64,000 bases of DNA, taken from NCBI GenBank assembly GCA_964570825.1, contig CAZMZJ010000005.1, positions 62,001-126,000 of the forward strand. Reading direction: 5' to 3'. Under the pieces are notes generated by a model, which had not been told where the DNA came from, made no database searches, and worked only from the letters and a program-made list of their open reading frames with translations. The first letter of the stretch is position 1; each line of letters opens with the position of its first letter. This DNA comes from UMGS1002 sp964570825 (GTDB lineage: Bacteria; Bacillota; Clostridia; Oscillospirales; CAG-272). The translations under genes were made by a program, and so were the position numbers. Below, one piece after another: positions 1 through 7,327 of this stretch.

Positions 1-551
1 TTGTTTGCGCCCAGAAGCACAAGCAGACCCTCAATTTTTTCACTGTCTTTGAAATAAAGTCCCGTCCCGTATTTACGGTTGACGATTTTAGGCGTAAAGC
101 CGTGCTCCGAAAGTAAGCCATATATTGTTCTTGCCCGCACGGCATCCGGCAGTACGAATTCCGCGTGATACGAAGCCGAGCGCGGGTCGCTCACAGTCGC
201 GGATGTGATAAAAACGCCCCGAAGGAACGACGCGGCACAGTTCTGGCATTTTATCTCGTTTCCGACGTTCCCCGCCTCGGCAAGCTCCCGAACAGCCTTG
301 CCGGAAAATATAAGTGTTTCCTTCTGCGCGCCGTTTCTTGTTATTTTCATTGTGCCGGCATCGTTTTTGAACCGTTCGGATATCATTTTTTCGGCAAAAG
401 CCGTCACCTCGCCGCTGCCCGATGCGACAGTGAGTCCTTCTTCCGACTCACCCGCCCCGTATGCGATGCCCGCAGCCAAAGCTCTCCGGCAGCATAGGTT
501 TTTCACCTGCAGACCTGCAAGCTCCTTTTTCACCGAATCGGAAAATGTCAT
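1..551 (-). CDS. whiA: WhiA, DNA-binding cell-division/sporulation regulator (3' end cut by window)
   Basis: The minus-strand reading frame opens with ATG at 551 and stays open to the window edge, so the C-terminal part is missing. The visible 183 residues start MTFSDSVKKELAG and carry the DUF199/WhiA N-terminal pattern: a Cys-Cys pair (LCCRRALAAG), a CxxC followed by FLRGVF (CQNCAASFLRGVF), SDPRSASYHAEFV, and LLVLLGAN at the edge. This is the LAGLIDADG-homing-endonuclease-like domain; the HTH domain would lie beyond the window. In the family WhiA is a nucleoid-associated transcription factor needed for sporulation septation in actinomycetes and for normal division in Bacillus. It lies 42 bp downstream of murB on the same strand, so it is probably in the yjjG-murB-whiA operon. 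The usual rapZ and yvcK genes are not between murB and whiA here. Confidence 0.88.
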   Translation of the reverse strand, partial: MTFSDSVKKELAGLQVKNLCCRRALAAGIAYGAGESEEGLTVASGSGEVTAFAEKMISERFKNDAGTMKITRNGAQKETLIFSGKAVRELAEAGNVGNEIKCQNCAASFLRGVFITSATVSDPRSASYHAEFVLPDAVRARTIYGLLSEHGFTPKIVNRKYGTGLYFKDSEKIEGLLVLLGAN

Positions 552-593
552 AATAATCGCCCGCTTTCTTAAGCATTGTGATGTTAACGGCAC

Positions 594-1505
594 TCATTCA
601 ATGTATTGGATCTCGCATTCGGCTTCGAAGCCGTAGTTTTTGCGTATAACGTTTTTTATATGTTCAATCAGCGCGAGCACATCTGCCGCCGTAGCTCCGT
701 CATAGTTTATGATAAACCCGGCGTGCTTTTCGGACACCATCGCGCCTCCGATTCTGAAGCCCTTAAGACCGCTTTCCTCGATTATCTGGCCCATGAAATA
801 ACCGTCTTTCCGTTTGAAAACGCTTCCCGCGCTCGGGTATTCAAGCGGCTGCTTATCGCGCCGTTTTTTCATCGTTTCGCGCATAAGCGCCTCGATTTCG
901 TCTTTGCATCCGGGGCTCAGCGACAAGGCGGCAGACAAAATCAAAAGGTTGTTTTTTTCCATAAACGCACTGTGCCTGTAGCCGAGGCAGAGCTCCGGCG
1001 CCGGCAGTTCGGAAACCGAGCCACTTTCGGTATCATAGCAGCGGACCGACTTCAGCACGTCAGAGAACTGCGAGCCGTACGCACCGGCATTCATGAACAC
1101 ACCGCCGCCGCAGGTTCCGGGGATACCGTATGCAAACTCAAGCCCGGAAAGGCCGGCGTGTCCGGCCGCGAGCGACATTGCGATGACAGACGCGCCGCAC
1201 CCGGCGGTCAGCGTATTGCCGCAAACTGAAATATATTTCATGTTTACGGTAATGATGACAAAGCCGTCGAAGCCATTATCCGAAAAAAGTATATTGCTGC
1301 CGTTTCCTATTACAATATATCTTACCCCGAAATCCGCCGCGCTGTCAACCGATGCAATGAACCCGTCCTCGTCATCCGGGAAAGCGGCAAGCGCCGCTGG
1401 CCCTCCGATGCGGAAGGTACAATAATCCCGCAGCGGCGCATCTTTGATATACCGGACGCCGGCGGCGTCGAGGCAGGCGCACAATTCTTTAATATATTTC
1501 ATCAT
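594..1505 (-). CDS. murB: UDP-N-acetylenolpyruvoylglucosamine reductase MurB
   Basis: Flavoenzyme that reduces UDP-GlcNAc-enolpyruvate to UDP-MurNAc with NADPH, the second committed step of peptidoglycan precursor synthesis in the cytoplasm. The protein has about 303 residues. The FAD-binding part shows TFRIGGPA, GNGSNILFSD and the run GLEFAYGIPGTCGG followed by NAGAYG. The C-terminal MurB domain has PSAGSVFKR, which carries the proton-donor Ser, and GQIIEESGLKG. It ends in FEAECEIQYIE, where the conserved catalytic Glu is expected. It lacks the extra loop of E. coli-type enzymes and fits the type II MurB of Gram-positives. TTG at 1508 and ATGs at 1505 and 1502 compete as start; 1505 sits about 5 nt after a GGGG-containing ribosome site. 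yjjG lies 40 bp upstream and whiA 42 bp downstream. Confidence 0.95.
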   Translation of the reverse strand: MMKYIKELCACLDAAGVRYIKDAPLRDYCTFRIGGPAALAAFPDDEDGFIASVDSAADFGVRYIVIGNGSNILFSDNGFDGFVIITVNMKYISVCGNTLTAGCGASVIAMSLAAGHAGLSGLEFAYGIPGTCGGGVFMNAGAYGSQFSDVLKSVRCYDTESGSVSELPAPELCLGYRHSAFMEKNNLLILSAALSLSPGCKDEIEALMRETMKKRRDKQPLEYPSAGSVFKRKDGYFMGQIIEESGLKGFRIGGAMVSEKHAGFIINYDGATAADVLALIEHIKNVIRKNYGFEAECEIQYIE

Positions 1506-1545
1506 CAACGCCCCGTTTGTTAAAATGTGATATAGTACCCATGCT

Positions 1546-2232
1546 TTATACTATTTTTTTCAGCTCCTCAAGCGAGGAAATGACATAATTGATTTTCTTA
1601 CTGAAATTTTCCGGCGCCGACGAGCCGGATGGATTATACCAGCAGACGTCGAGCCCCGCATCAATTCCTCCGGCGATATCCGAGCTGAGCGAGTCGCCGA
1701 TTACAAGGGCATCCCGCACGCTGAAATCGGGAATCGCCGAGGCGACGGCCTCAAAAAAGCGGCGCGCCGGTTTATCCGCTCCGATCTCCTCTGATATGAA
1801 CGACCTTTCAAAAAAAGCCGACAGCGGAGAACCGGCGAACCTCTTATCCTGTATGCGCTTAAATCCGTTGGTTATTATAAAAAGGCGGCGGCCTTTGCGC
1901 AGTTCGCGGCACACGTCGTATGCGCCGTCGATCATAAAGGATTTTGTCGCCAGAGCGGAAAAATATTTTTCCGACATTAAATCCGGGCTCTGGCAGATGC
2001 CGTATTCCTTTCCGAAGAGTTCGAATCTTTTCCGGCTCAGGTCGCCCCGCGCAATCTCTCCGCGCTCAAGCATTTTCCACATGCTATCGTTTATTTCGGA
2101 ATAACGGCGGATGACGTCCTCGTCGCAGGCCGCGCCGAATTCCCGAAGCATATCCGAAAGAGCCTCGCGTTCAGCTTTTTTGAAATCGAGCAAAGTACCG
2201 TCGGCGTCAAACAGCAGAATTTTATATCTCAT
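1546..2232 (-). CDS. yjjG: HAD-superfamily phosphatase, YjjG-type nucleotidase
   Basis: 228 residues. The N-terminus has the HAD motif I DADGT (nucleophile Asp9, acid/base Asp11). Motif II is IITNG around residue 118, motif III is the Lys in GADKPARRFFE, and motif IV is GDSLSSDIAGG. A helical cap lies between motifs I and II. This matches the TIGR02254/YjjG group, whose characterised members dephosphorylate pyrimidine nucleoside monophosphates, including non-canonical ones. The substrate of this protein is not determined by sequence. It is first in the yjjG-murB-whiA operon and has its own good promoter at 2274-2302. It is divergent from coaE. Confidence 0.85.
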   Translation of the reverse strand: MRYKILLFDADGTLLDFKKAEREALSDMLREFGAACDEDVIRRYSEINDSMWKMLERGEIARGDLSRKRFELFGKEYGICQSPDLMSEKYFSALATKSFMIDGAYDVCRELRKGRRLFIITNGFKRIQDKRFAGSPLSAFFERSFISEEIGADKPARRFFEAVASAIPDFSVRDALVIGDSLSSDIAGGIDAGLDVCWYNPSGSSAPENFSKKINYVISSLEELKKIV

Positions 2233-2273
2233 ATCTTATCAGCAATCCCCGGAGTATAATTTGTATTTTTATT

Positions 2274-2302
2274 ATTATACAATAATTTTATTGCCTTTTC
2301 AA
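2274..2302 (-). promoter_or_regulatory. Sigma-A-type promoter for yjjG-murB-whiA
   Basis: On the minus strand TTGAAA (2302-2297), a 17-bp spacer and TATAAT (2279-2274) stand about 42 bp before the yjjG start. Both boxes are near consensus. Confidence 0.8.
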
Positions 2303-2345
2303 CACCGGCAATATAATAATCTTCCAGTTTTAAGCATCGCGGTAC

Positions 2346-2374
2346 TTGAAAAAATGCGCATAATAATGTATAAT
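2346..2374 (+). promoter_or_regulatory. Sigma-A-type promoter for coaE
   Basis: TTGAAA (2346-2351), 17 bp, TATAAT (2369-2374). The coaE start follows 40 bp later. Together with the yjjG promoter this makes the 2233-2414 gap a divergent promoter region. Confidence 0.8.
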
Positions 2375-2414
2375 AATTAAACAGAATTTTAACATTATTC
2401 CGGAGGGGACACAT

Positions 2415-3017
2415 TTGAAGATCATTGGACTCACCGGTCCGAGCGGCAGCGGCAAGGGGACCGCGGCCGGACTGCTTGAAAAACACGGAATACCGACCAT
2501 CGACACCGACGCTGTATATAGAAAAATACTGATCCCGCCTTCGATGTGTCTTGACGAGCTGAGGGCAGCCTACGGTCCGTCGATAATACGTCCGGACGGA
2601 ACGCTTGACCGCAAGGCGCTTGCGGCAGTGGTTTTTGCCGACCGCGAGAAGCTTGCGCAGCTGAACTCCATCACCCATAAGTATATTCTGGCAAGAACAA
2701 ACAAGCGAATTTCGTACCGGCGGCGCCGCGGGTCTGCCGCGGTGACTGTTGACGCGCCGGCGCTTTTTGAATCGGGCTTTGATGAAAAATGCGATTTTAT
2801 CATAGCCGTCACCGCGAACCGCGACTCGAGGACAACCCGCATAATGCAGCGCGACGGGCTTGACCGTGCTGCTGCCGAGCGGCGCATAAACGGCCAGCCG
2901 CCGGAAGAATTCTACACCTCGCGCGCCGATTATACGGTAGAAAACGACGGAACATCCGAAGATCTCGAGGAAAAGCTTGTCGGCATATTGCGCCGCGAGG
3001 GAGTGCTTTCGGAATGA
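2415..3017 (+). CDS. coaE: Dephospho-CoA kinase CoaE
   Basis: Phosphorylates the ribose 3'-OH of dephospho-CoA with ATP, the last step of CoA synthesis. 200 residues, normal for the family. It opens with a P-loop LTGPSGSGKGTA (residues 6-17) followed by IPTIDTDAVYRKIL, the substrate-binding aspartate region. The CoaE core continues with AVVFADREKLAQLNSITH and the lid segment MQRDGLDRAAAERRINGQ. The P-loop reads GPSGSGKG rather than the common GGIGSGKS. The start is TTG at 2415, chosen because GGAGGGG lies at 2402-2408 and the P-loop follows at once. The gene overlaps the next one by 4 bp (ATGA), so the two are translationally coupled. Confidence 0.93.
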   Translation: MKIIGLTGPSGSGKGTAAGLLEKHGIPTIDTDAVYRKILIPPSMCLDELRAAYGPSIIRPDGTLDRKALAAVVFADREKLAQLNSITHKYILARTNKRISYRRRRGSAAVTVDAPALFESGFDEKCDFIIAVTANRDSRTTRIMQRDGLDRAAAERRINGQPPEEFYTSRADYTVENDGTSEDLEEKLVGILRREGVLSE

Positions 3018-3592
3018 AAGTGAAGCGGAAAAAGCTGATACGGGCAGCGGCGGCGGTTGTTTTTGCGCTGCTGTTCGGCCTTTTGTACAGGCAGATGTAT
3101 ATTATGTATCTGCACGCGGAGTACCCGCAGAAATTCAGCGGTTATGTAGCGGCAAGCGCTGCCGAATTCGGGGTGCCGGAACAGGTGGTTTACGCCGTCA
3201 TCAGGACCGAAAGCGATTTTGACTCATGCGCGGTATCCCCTGCGGGCGCCGTAGGGCTCATGCAGCTTATGCCGTCGACGTTCGAATGGCTGACGAACGA
3301 TATTCTGAACGAAAATCTCAGTGCCGCGATGCTGAAGGATCCCGGCGTCAACATCAGATACGGCACATTTCTCTTATCCCGCCTTTACGGGCAGTACGGC
3401 AACTGGAAAACTGTTTTTGCCGCCTACAACGCCGGCATGGGCAACGTAAACAAGTGGCTGGAGGATGAAAGATATTCAGACGGTTCGGGCAATCTCACCT
3501 TTATTCCCTTTGCCGAAACGCGCAGGTATGTGGAGCTGGCCGACAAATCCGCCGGGATTTACAAAAGATTATATTACGATAAAGGAGACTAA
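3014..3592 (+). CDS. Membrane-anchored SLT-type lytic transglycosylase
   Basis: 192 residues. A basic N-terminus and one hydrophobic segment (about residues 8-25) anchor it outside the membrane; there is no lipobox. The catalytic domain has the SLT family 1 signatures: AVIRTESDFD with the catalytic Glu66, SPAGAVGLMQLMPSTF, NIRYGTFLLSRL, AYNAGMGNV and the C-terminal ETRRYV. Such enzymes cleave the MurNAc-GlcNAc bond of peptidoglycan and form 1,6-anhydroMurNAc. It overlaps coaE by 4 bp, and its 3' end holds the AAAGGAG ribosome site of the next gene. The linkage with coaE and the peptidase looks like shared transcription rather than a common pathway. Confidence 0.9.
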   Translation: MKVKRKKLIRAAAAVVFALLFGLLYRQMYIMYLHAEYPQKFSGYVAASAAEFGVPEQVVYAVIRTESDFDSCAVSPAGAVGLMQLMPSTFEWLTNDILNENLSAAMLKDPGVNIRYGTFLLSRLYGQYGNWKTVFAAYNAGMGNVNKWLEDERYSDGSGNLTFIPFAETRRYVELADKSAGIYKRLYYDKGD

Positions 3593-3594
3593 AA

Positions 3595-4977
3595 ATGGAA
3601 ACTGAAAATCTGAAGAAGAACCTGTTTTATGAAAAAAAGAGCGTATTCGAGCGCTGCGGCGACGAGGTAGCCGACGCGGCTTACAAATACTCAAAAAATT
3701 ATATGAGCTTTCTCGACGCGGCAAAGACCGAGCGTGAAGCCGTTCGCGAAGGCATAAAGATGGCTGAGGCGGCCGGCTTTTTGCCATACAGACTCGGCGA
3801 CGCGATAAAGACCGGCGACAGGCTGTACTACAACAACCACGGCAAGAATCTTTTTCTTTTCACCGTCGGGAGCGAACCGCTCGAGCGGGGCATACGCATC
3901 TGCGCGGCGCATATCGACTCTCCCCGTCTTGACCTGAAGCAGTGTCCGCTTTACGAGGACAACGGAATGAGCTTTTTCAAGACGCATTACTACGGCGGAA
4001 TATTGAAATACCAGTGGGTGGCCACGCCGCTTGCGCTTCACGGTGTCGTTGTAAAGGGAGACGGCTCGGTTGTCGACATTGTCATCGGCGAGGATGAAGG
4101 CGATCCGCTGTTTTATATCAACGACCTGCTTCCGCACCTTGGCGCCGAGCAGATGAAGAAGCCTGTCGGCGAAGCTTTTCAGGGCGAGAAGCTCAACGTG
4201 CTGGTAGGAAGCCGCCCGTACGGCGAGGGAGCCGACGCGATAAAGCTCAATGTCCTGCGCCTGCTTAACGAGAAGTACGGAATCAGTGAAGAAGATTTTC
4301 TTTCCGCCGAGCTGTCATTGGTGCCGGCGGCAAAGGCGCGGGACATCGGGCTCGACCGAGCTCTTATCGGTTCATACGGACATGACGACCGCTGCTGTGC
4401 ATACCCCGCGCTCACCGCGGTAATTGAGAACGCCGCGTCCGAGCATTCGCTTATGCTGATTCTCGCCGACAAGGAGGAAACCGGCTCAAACGGCATTTCG
4501 GGGATGCAGTGCTCTCTCATGCTGGATATAATCGACGAAATCAGCAAAGCCAAGGGCGCCGACCCTGCCGTTGTGCGCGCCGCTTCAAAGTGCCTTTCCG
4601 CTGACGTGTCGGCCGCATTCGACCCGATGTTTCCCGACGTATTCGAGAAGCGCAACACGCCGCTCATAAACTGCGGAGTTGTGCTCACCAAGTACACCGG
4701 CTCGCGCGGAAAGAGCGATACGAACGACGCCTCCGCGGAATATATCGGATGGCTGCGTGAAATCATGCGCAAGGGCGGCGTCGTCTGGCAGGCAGGCGAG
4801 CTTGGAAAGGTTGACGCCGGAGGAGGCGGCACCGTGGCGAAATATATAGCGAATAAAAATATAGAAACAGTAGACCTCGGCATACCGGTCATATCGATGC
4901 ACTCGCCATATGAAGTGATAGCGAAGACCGACCTGTACGAGGCGGCTCTCGCATTCGGAGCCTTCTGCAGATATTAA
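3595..4977 (+). CDS. M18-family (aspartyl) aminopeptidase
   Basis: 460 residues, as usual for family M18. These are large, dizinc cytoplasmic aminopeptidases. Visible metal and active-site elements in order are CAAHIDSPRL (His106), YGHDDRCCAYPAL (bridging Asp), DKEETGSNGISGM (catalytic and ligand Glu), SADVSAAFDP (ligand Asp) and ISMHSPYEV (last ligand His). The layout matches the clostridial ApeB-like subgroup. Members release N-terminal acidic or neutral residues; the exact preference is not readable here. Its ATG is only 2 nt after the stop of the SLT gene, with the ribosome site inside that gene. prfA follows 36 bp later. Confidence 0.92.
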   Translation: METENLKKNLFYEKKSVFERCGDEVADAAYKYSKNYMSFLDAAKTEREAVREGIKMAEAAGFLPYRLGDAIKTGDRLYYNNHGKNLFLFTVGSEPLERGIRICAAHIDSPRLDLKQCPLYEDNGMSFFKTHYYGGILKYQWVATPLALHGVVVKGDGSVVDIVIGEDEGDPLFYINDLLPHLGAEQMKKPVGEAFQGEKLNVLVGSRPYGEGADAIKLNVLRLLNEKYGISEEDFLSAELSLVPAAKARDIGLDRALIGSYGHDDRCCAYPALTAVIENAASEHSLMLILADKEETGSNGISGMQCSLMLDIIDEISKAKGADPAVVRAASKCLSADVSAAFDPMFPDVFEKRNTPLINCGVVLTKYTGSRGKSDTNDASAEYIGWLREIMRKGGVVWQAGELGKVDAGGGGTVAKYIANKNIETVDLGIPVISMHSPYEVIAKTDLYEAALAFGAFCRY

Positions 4978-5013
4978 ATCAAAACACTGACATTGTCACT
5001 TTAAGGAGTAATC

Positions 5014-6081
5014 ATGCTGGACAAGCTGAAAGCCGCCGAGGAGAAATTTGATAATATTGAGGCTCGGCTGGCTTCACCCGACGTCATTTCAAATCAGGAA
5101 GAATACAGGAACCTGATGAAGGAATATAAGACGCTGTCCCCTGTGATAGCAAAGTTCCGCGAGTATAAGAAAGCCGTATCTGACATGGAATCCGCCAAAG
5201 CGATGCTTGACGGGCCGCTCGACCCCGAGATGCGCGAGCTGGCAAACGAAGAATATCGCGACTGCCGCTCAAGGTCAGAAAAGCTGTTTGAGGAACTGAA
5301 AGTGATGCTGATTCCCCGCGACCCGAACGACGGCAAAAACATCATAGTGGAAATCAGGGCGGGCGCCGGCGGCGAGGAATCAGCGCTGTTCGCCTATGAC
5401 CTTTACCGGATGTACAATATGTATGCCGAGGCGGCGGGATTTAAGGTTTCGCTGCTCGGCGCGAATGAAACCGGGCTCGGCGGATTCAAGGAAGTCTCGT
5501 TCATGGTTGAGGGCGACGGAGCATACTCGCGCTTCAAGTTTGAGAGCGGCGTGCACCGCGTTCAGCGCGTGCCGGTGACAGAGGCGCAGGGGCGGATTCA
5601 GACCTCGACGGTAACCGTCGCCGTGCTTCCCGAAGTGGAGGACGTTGAAGTGGAAATCAACCCTTCCGATATTGTTTTCGAGTCCTGCAAATCAAGCGGG
5701 GCCGGCGGTCAGCACATCAATAAAACCGAATCGGCGGTCCGTCTTACCCATAAGCCGTCCGGAATTGTCATCGAGTGCCAGAACGAGCGCAGCCAATTTC
5801 AGAACAAGGAGAAGGCTCTCAAAATGCTCCGCGCCCGCCTTTATGAAATCAAGCAGGCGGAGCAGGATGAAATGATTGCGTCGGCACGAAGGAACCAGGT
5901 CGGCACCGGAGACCGCAGCGAAAAGATCCGGACATACAACTTTGCCCAGAACCGCGTCACCGATCACCGTATCGGAATGACGCTCTATTCGCTCGACACC
6001 TTTCTCAACGGAAATATCGGCGGCATGATAGACGCCCTGATCGCCGCCGACACTGCGGAAAAGCTCAAGGGCGAAGGATAA
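5014..6081 (+). CDS. prfA: Peptide chain release factor 1
   Basis: Reads UAA and UAG in the ribosomal A site and triggers peptidyl-tRNA hydrolysis. 355 residues, the normal length. The codon-recognition tripeptide appears as PVT in RVPVTEAQGRIQTS. The catalytic loop is SSGAGGQHINKTESAVR, with GGQ at residues 231-233. The N-terminal helical domain spans about residues 1-95, and the conserved NFAQNRVTDHRIG lies near the C-terminus. Start ATG follows an AAGGAG site. The partner methylase gene prmC, commonly next to prfA in Bacillota, is not adjacent; the Sua5 gene follows after 125 bp. Confidence 0.97.
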   Translation: MLDKLKAAEEKFDNIEARLASPDVISNQEEYRNLMKEYKTLSPVIAKFREYKKAVSDMESAKAMLDGPLDPEMRELANEEYRDCRSRSEKLFEELKVMLIPRDPNDGKNIIVEIRAGAGGEESALFAYDLYRMYNMYAEAAGFKVSLLGANETGLGGFKEVSFMVEGDGAYSRFKFESGVHRVQRVPVTEAQGRIQTSTVTVAVLPEVEDVEVEINPSDIVFESCKSSGAGGQHINKTESAVRLTHKPSGIVIECQNERSQFQNKEKALKMLRARLYEIKQAEQDEMIASARRNQVGTGDRSEKIRTYNFAQNRVTDHRIGMTLYSLDTFLNGNIGGMIDALIAADTAEKLKGEG

Positions 6082-6089
6082 CATGAAGC

Positions 6090-6122
6090 GCGGCACCTGC
6101 CGTGCCGCTGCCTGAGACTTTT
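6090..6122 (+). terminator. Possible weak terminator after prfA
   Basis: A perfect 7-bp stem GCGGCAC/GTGCCGC (6090-6096 with 6102-6108) with a 5-nt loop. The tail is only mildly T-rich (CTTTTAAT, from about 6118), so termination may be partial. Confidence 0.35.
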
Positions 6123-6206
6123 AATAAATCCCCTGAAAAATAATCATCTTAAAAAAATCGGTATATAATCGTACCTCTATATAGTTTATAGACAACGAGG
6201 CTGAAT

Positions 6207-7241
6207 TTGAAAACAGAAATCATAAAAATAATCGACCCCGCCGCGCAAAGCGCTGAGATATCGCGCGCCGCGGCGGTCATACGCCGCGGCGGGCTTGTGG
6301 TGTTCCCCACCGAAACAGTTTACGGGCTTGGAGGGAACGGCACCGATCCTATGGCGGCTCGCAAAATATACGCCGCAAAGGGCCGCCCCTCAGACAACCC
6401 CCTGATAATACACATAGCGCGTCCGGAAGACGCGGAAAAGTATGCGGTGACAAACGAATATTATTATAAGATCGCACGCGCCTTCATGCCCGGGCCCTTG
6501 ACAGTCATCCTGCCGAGGAAAGAAATCATACCCCGCGAAGTGACCGGCGGGCTTGAAACTGTTGCGGTGCGCTGCCCTTCGCACCCGGTTGCTCACGCGC
6601 TTATAGAAGCGTCTGGCCTGCCGATAGCCGCCCCCTCGGCGAATCTTTCGGGGAAGCCCTCGCCCACCTCGGCGAAGTATGTCGCGGAGGATATGGACGG
6701 CAGAGTCGATATGATAATCGACGGCGGCGACTGTGAGATCGGCCTTGAGTCGACAATCATATCGCTGAGCGGCGGCGATGCGACGATTCTGCGCCCCGGC
6801 GCTGTCACATTTGACGCGCTGCTCTGCGTCTGCGAGAGCGTAAAGCTCTCCGAAGCGGCGAAGGGAGAGCTGTCGGCGGGGGAACGTCCAATAGCGCCCG
6901 GAATGAAATACCGCCACTATGCGCCGGCCTCGCCGTTTGTGCTGATTGACGGAAGCAGCGAAGCGTTTGTCGGATTTATCAGACAAAAGCGGCTTAACGT
7001 AAAATGCGCCGTTATCTGCTCTCCAGAAGAAGCAGGCATTCTTGGCGGTGAAAATCTTGTTATCACCGGTTCGGAGAACAATCTTCCGACACAGGCGCAG
7101 AGGCTTTTCTCGGCGCTGCGCGAAGCCGACGCGCTCGGCTGCGACGTAATTTACGCAAGAAAGCCCGACCCGACCGGGCTCGGGCTTGCGCTTTACAACC
7201 GCATGATCCGCGCCGCGTCGCATACCGTGATTAAAATCTGA
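6207..7241 (+). CDS. ywlC: Threonylcarbamoyl-AMP synthase, Sua5/YwlC type
   Basis: Makes L-threonylcarbamoyl-AMP from Thr, bicarbonate and ATP for the t6A37 modification of ANN-decoding tRNAs. 344 residues. Residues 10-205 are the YrdC domain: GGLVVFPTETVYGLG, KIYAAKGRPSDNPLI, RCPSHPVAHALI and APSANLSGKPSPTSA. The linker PGMKYRHYAPASP at about residues 231-243 leads into the Sua5 C-terminal domain, so this is the long Sua5 form rather than short TsaC. The start is TTG at 6207, with a weak CGAGG upstream. A TATAAT at 6164-6169 may be a -10 box, but no convincing -35 is seen. Confidence 0.94.
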   Translation: MKTEIIKIIDPAAQSAEISRAAAVIRRGGLVVFPTETVYGLGGNGTDPMAARKIYAAKGRPSDNPLIIHIARPEDAEKYAVTNEYYYKIARAFMPGPLTVILPRKEIIPREVTGGLETVAVRCPSHPVAHALIEASGLPIAAPSANLSGKPSPTSAKYVAEDMDGRVDMIIDGGDCEIGLESTIISLSGGDATILRPGAVTFDALLCVCESVKLSEAAKGELSAGERPIAPGMKYRHYAPASPFVLIDGSSEAFVGFIRQKRLNVKCAVICSPEEAGILGGENLVITGSENNLPTQAQRLFSALREADALGCDVIYARKPDPTGLGLALYNRMIRAASHTVIKI

Positions 7242-7327
7242 GAGAATTTCAGGCGGCAGCCGCATTCCTGCATTGAATACATTGAATATACGATAAGACA
7301 CAATAAAAAAGCTTAAGAGAGGTCCGC

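Noticed and set aside
2229..2678. 149-codon minus-strand ORF over the coaE start
   Set aside because: It covers both promoters of the divergent yjjG/coaE region and lacks any recognised domain.
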